From the NCBI GenBank assembly GCA_011526085.1, contig WYBC01000016.1:1-64000 (forward strand): a stretch of DNA of 64,000 nt, read 5' to 3'. How positions within the stretch are numbered: position 1 is the stretch's first letter; each line of letters starts with the position of its first letter. The position numbers were made by a program, and so were the translations under genes. Under the pieces are notes generated by a model. That model saw nothing but the letters and a program-made list of their open reading frames with translations. It searched no databases and was not told the origin of the DNA. The DNA comes from Lysobacter sp. GTDB taxonomy: Bacteria > Pseudomonadota > Gammaproteobacteria > Xanthomonadales > Xanthomonadaceae. Shown piece by piece: positions 62,951 to 64,000 of the stretch.

Positions 62951-63895
62951 TCAGAAGCCGACCTGCAGCGAGGCGTAGACGCCGCGCTGGCGATCGCGGA
63001 TGACGATGTTGCCGAGGTCGACATAGGCGACGGTCAGCGACACATGGCGGTTCGGGGTCCAGGCCGCGAACACGTCCCATGCATCGTCTTCGTCGGCGAT
63101 GTTGAGATTGTCGGGCTTGGTGCGGTATTCGGCGCCGATCGCGAAGCGGCGGTCGAGCAGATACGCCACCGAGCCCTCGAACTGCGCGGACCGGCCATCG
63201 TTGCGGTCGCCGCCGAAGCCGAGAATGCCGAACTGGTTGGCTTCGGTGAAACGCACGGTGGCGTTCAGCAACAGGCTCTTGTCGAGGTAGAGCTTGGTGG
63301 CGCTGAGATAGACATCGGTGCCGCTGTCGTCCTTCGCGCCGATCGCGCGCACCAGCGCACCGCGGTCGTTGCGCTTGCGCTGCACGCCGAGCGCGACCTG
63401 CGGCAGCCAGCGATCCTGTTCGAGGATGGCGTCGCCGAACAGCTTCACCTTCACGCCGAGTGTGTCCTGCGAAATCTCGAAACCCCGGCCGAGACCGAGG
63501 GCAGCGCCCACGTCCTGCGTGTCGAACACCTGGCGCGACACGCTCAGTTCGACGCGATCGTGGAAGCCGACCATCGCGCCGTAGCTTTCGAGGCCGTAGT
63601 CGTCGACATCGACCCGGGTGTAGAAGGCGTTGGCGCCGAACTGGCCGCGTTCGCCGTACCCGCCGATCGTGGCCCACGGCGTGAGCCCGCCGCCGGCCGC
63701 GCCCTCGACCTGGGTCACGCCCGCGGTGAGCAGCAGCTTGCCGCCGGTCTTCGGATTGTCGGGCTCGACGGTCGCGGGGTCTTCGCCCGGATCGAGGTCG
63801 GACAGCTCCTGCGCGAACGCGGGCGTCGCCAGCAGCGCGAGCGCGCAGGCGGCCACGCATGGGCGCAGGGGAAACGGGATCGAAAACAGCGGCAT
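62951..63895 (-). CDS. DUF3034 family outer-membrane beta-barrel-like protein
   Basis: 314 residues. Signal peptide ending AFAQ, then GGKLLLTAGVTQVEGAAGGG, the conserved opening of DUF3034, and alternating amphipathic strands with a final aromatic (LQVGF), as in outer-membrane barrels. Function unknown; it is often encoded beside truncated haemoglobin genes, as here, suggesting a common role in redox or gas-related stress. ATG 63895 chosen for the signal peptide. Confidence 0.85.
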   Translation of the reverse strand: MPLFSIPFPLRPCVAACALALLATPAFAQELSDLDPGEDPATVEPDNPKTGGKLLLTAGVTQVEGAAGGGLTPWATIGGYGERGQFGANAFYTRVDVDDYGLESYGAMVGFHDRVELSVSRQVFDTQDVGAALGLGRGFEISQDTLGVKVKLFGDAILEQDRWLPQVALGVQRKRNDRGALVRAIGAKDDSGTDVYLSATKLYLDKSLLLNATVRFTEANQFGILGFGGDRNDGRSAQFEGSVAYLLDRRFAIGAEYRTKPDNLNIADEDDAWDVFAAWTPNRHVSLTVAYVDLGNIVIRDRQRGVYASLQVGF

Positions 63896-64000
63896 CGGTC
63901 GGTGTCCTTGGCTGGAATGCGGATGGAAAGCGGTCGAAGCGGATCGACGCCGGCGCATGCCGACGTCGTCGCGTGCGTCATGGTTTTGGGATCACTGTTT
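63896..64000. other. upstream region of the DUF3034 operon
   Basis: 105 bases with no gene visible; probably holds the operon promoter at the window edge. Confidence 0.4.

Noticed and set aside
1-64000. tRNA, rRNA or CRISPR loci
   Set aside because: I found no cloverleaf-like CCA-ended segment, no rRNA stretch and no regularly spaced repeats; a tRNAscan or Infernal run would settle it.

Overview
The window is high-GC DNA with a gene set typical of the gamma-proteobacterial family Xanthomonadaceae. It looks most like a Lysobacter or Luteimonas relative; this is an inference from content, because no rRNA is present. The supporting signs are a peptidoglycan hydrolase carrying what looks like the C-terminal Xanthomonadales type IV secretion effector domain next to a periplasmic immunity candidate, many short palindromic intergenic repeats with their RAYT transposases, and a DUF3034 outer-membrane protein paired with a truncated haemoglobin. 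I saw no tRNA, rRNA or CRISPR array.

Layout. 0-8.7 kb: housekeeping and conserved genes (DksA-type zinc finger, GST, YaeQ, Sua5), a BNR-repeat lipoprotein, a DUF1615 lipoprotein, a repeat-rich gap and a membrane-anchored Mrr-like nuclease. 8.8-15.9 kb: two secreted flavoenzymes, a HEXXH protein and a large lipoprotein. 16.0-18.5 kb: lysozyme/RTX effector with its probable immunity protein. 18.6-22.6 kb: membrane protein, M14 peptidase, RluF-like pseudouridine synthase, DUF1456 and RIO kinase. 22.8-27.3 kb: a co-directional set of a small protein, a TPR/glycosyltransferase-like protein, a sulfotransferase-like protein and an unknown Cys/His protein. 27.4-34.5 kb: a DUF7832-like protein, a PhaZ7-like extracellular PHB depolymerase, a methyltransferase, an acyltransferase, a degenerate paralogue of the nuclease-like protein, a membrane protein and a VOC protein. 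34.7-37.5 kb: SPFH/zinc-ribbon/small membrane protein operon resembling Bacillus ydjI-ydjG. 37.6-41.7 kb: LTA-synthase-like sulfatase divergent from a sulfotransferase. 41.8-51 kb: accessory zone with a TrmY-like enzyme, small orphan proteins, HEAT and M23 proteins, a frameshifted DUF1993 gene and composite repeats.

51.1-59.2 kb is the most unusual stretch. Two copies of a ~400-bp block, each with a 67-residue gene, flank a convergent pair of RAYT transposases and their REP sequences. Next comes a visibly AT-richer 2-kb gene for an AAA/STAND-like ATPase with a HEPN-like tail, a candidate stand-alone defence gene. Then comes icmF (fused B12-dependent acyl-CoA mutase), whose reading frame carries two complete REP doublets translated as extra linker peptides between its three domains. 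59.4-64 kb: phospholipase D/cardiolipin synthase-like, prolyl-4-hydroxylase-like, truncated haemoglobin and DUF3034 genes.
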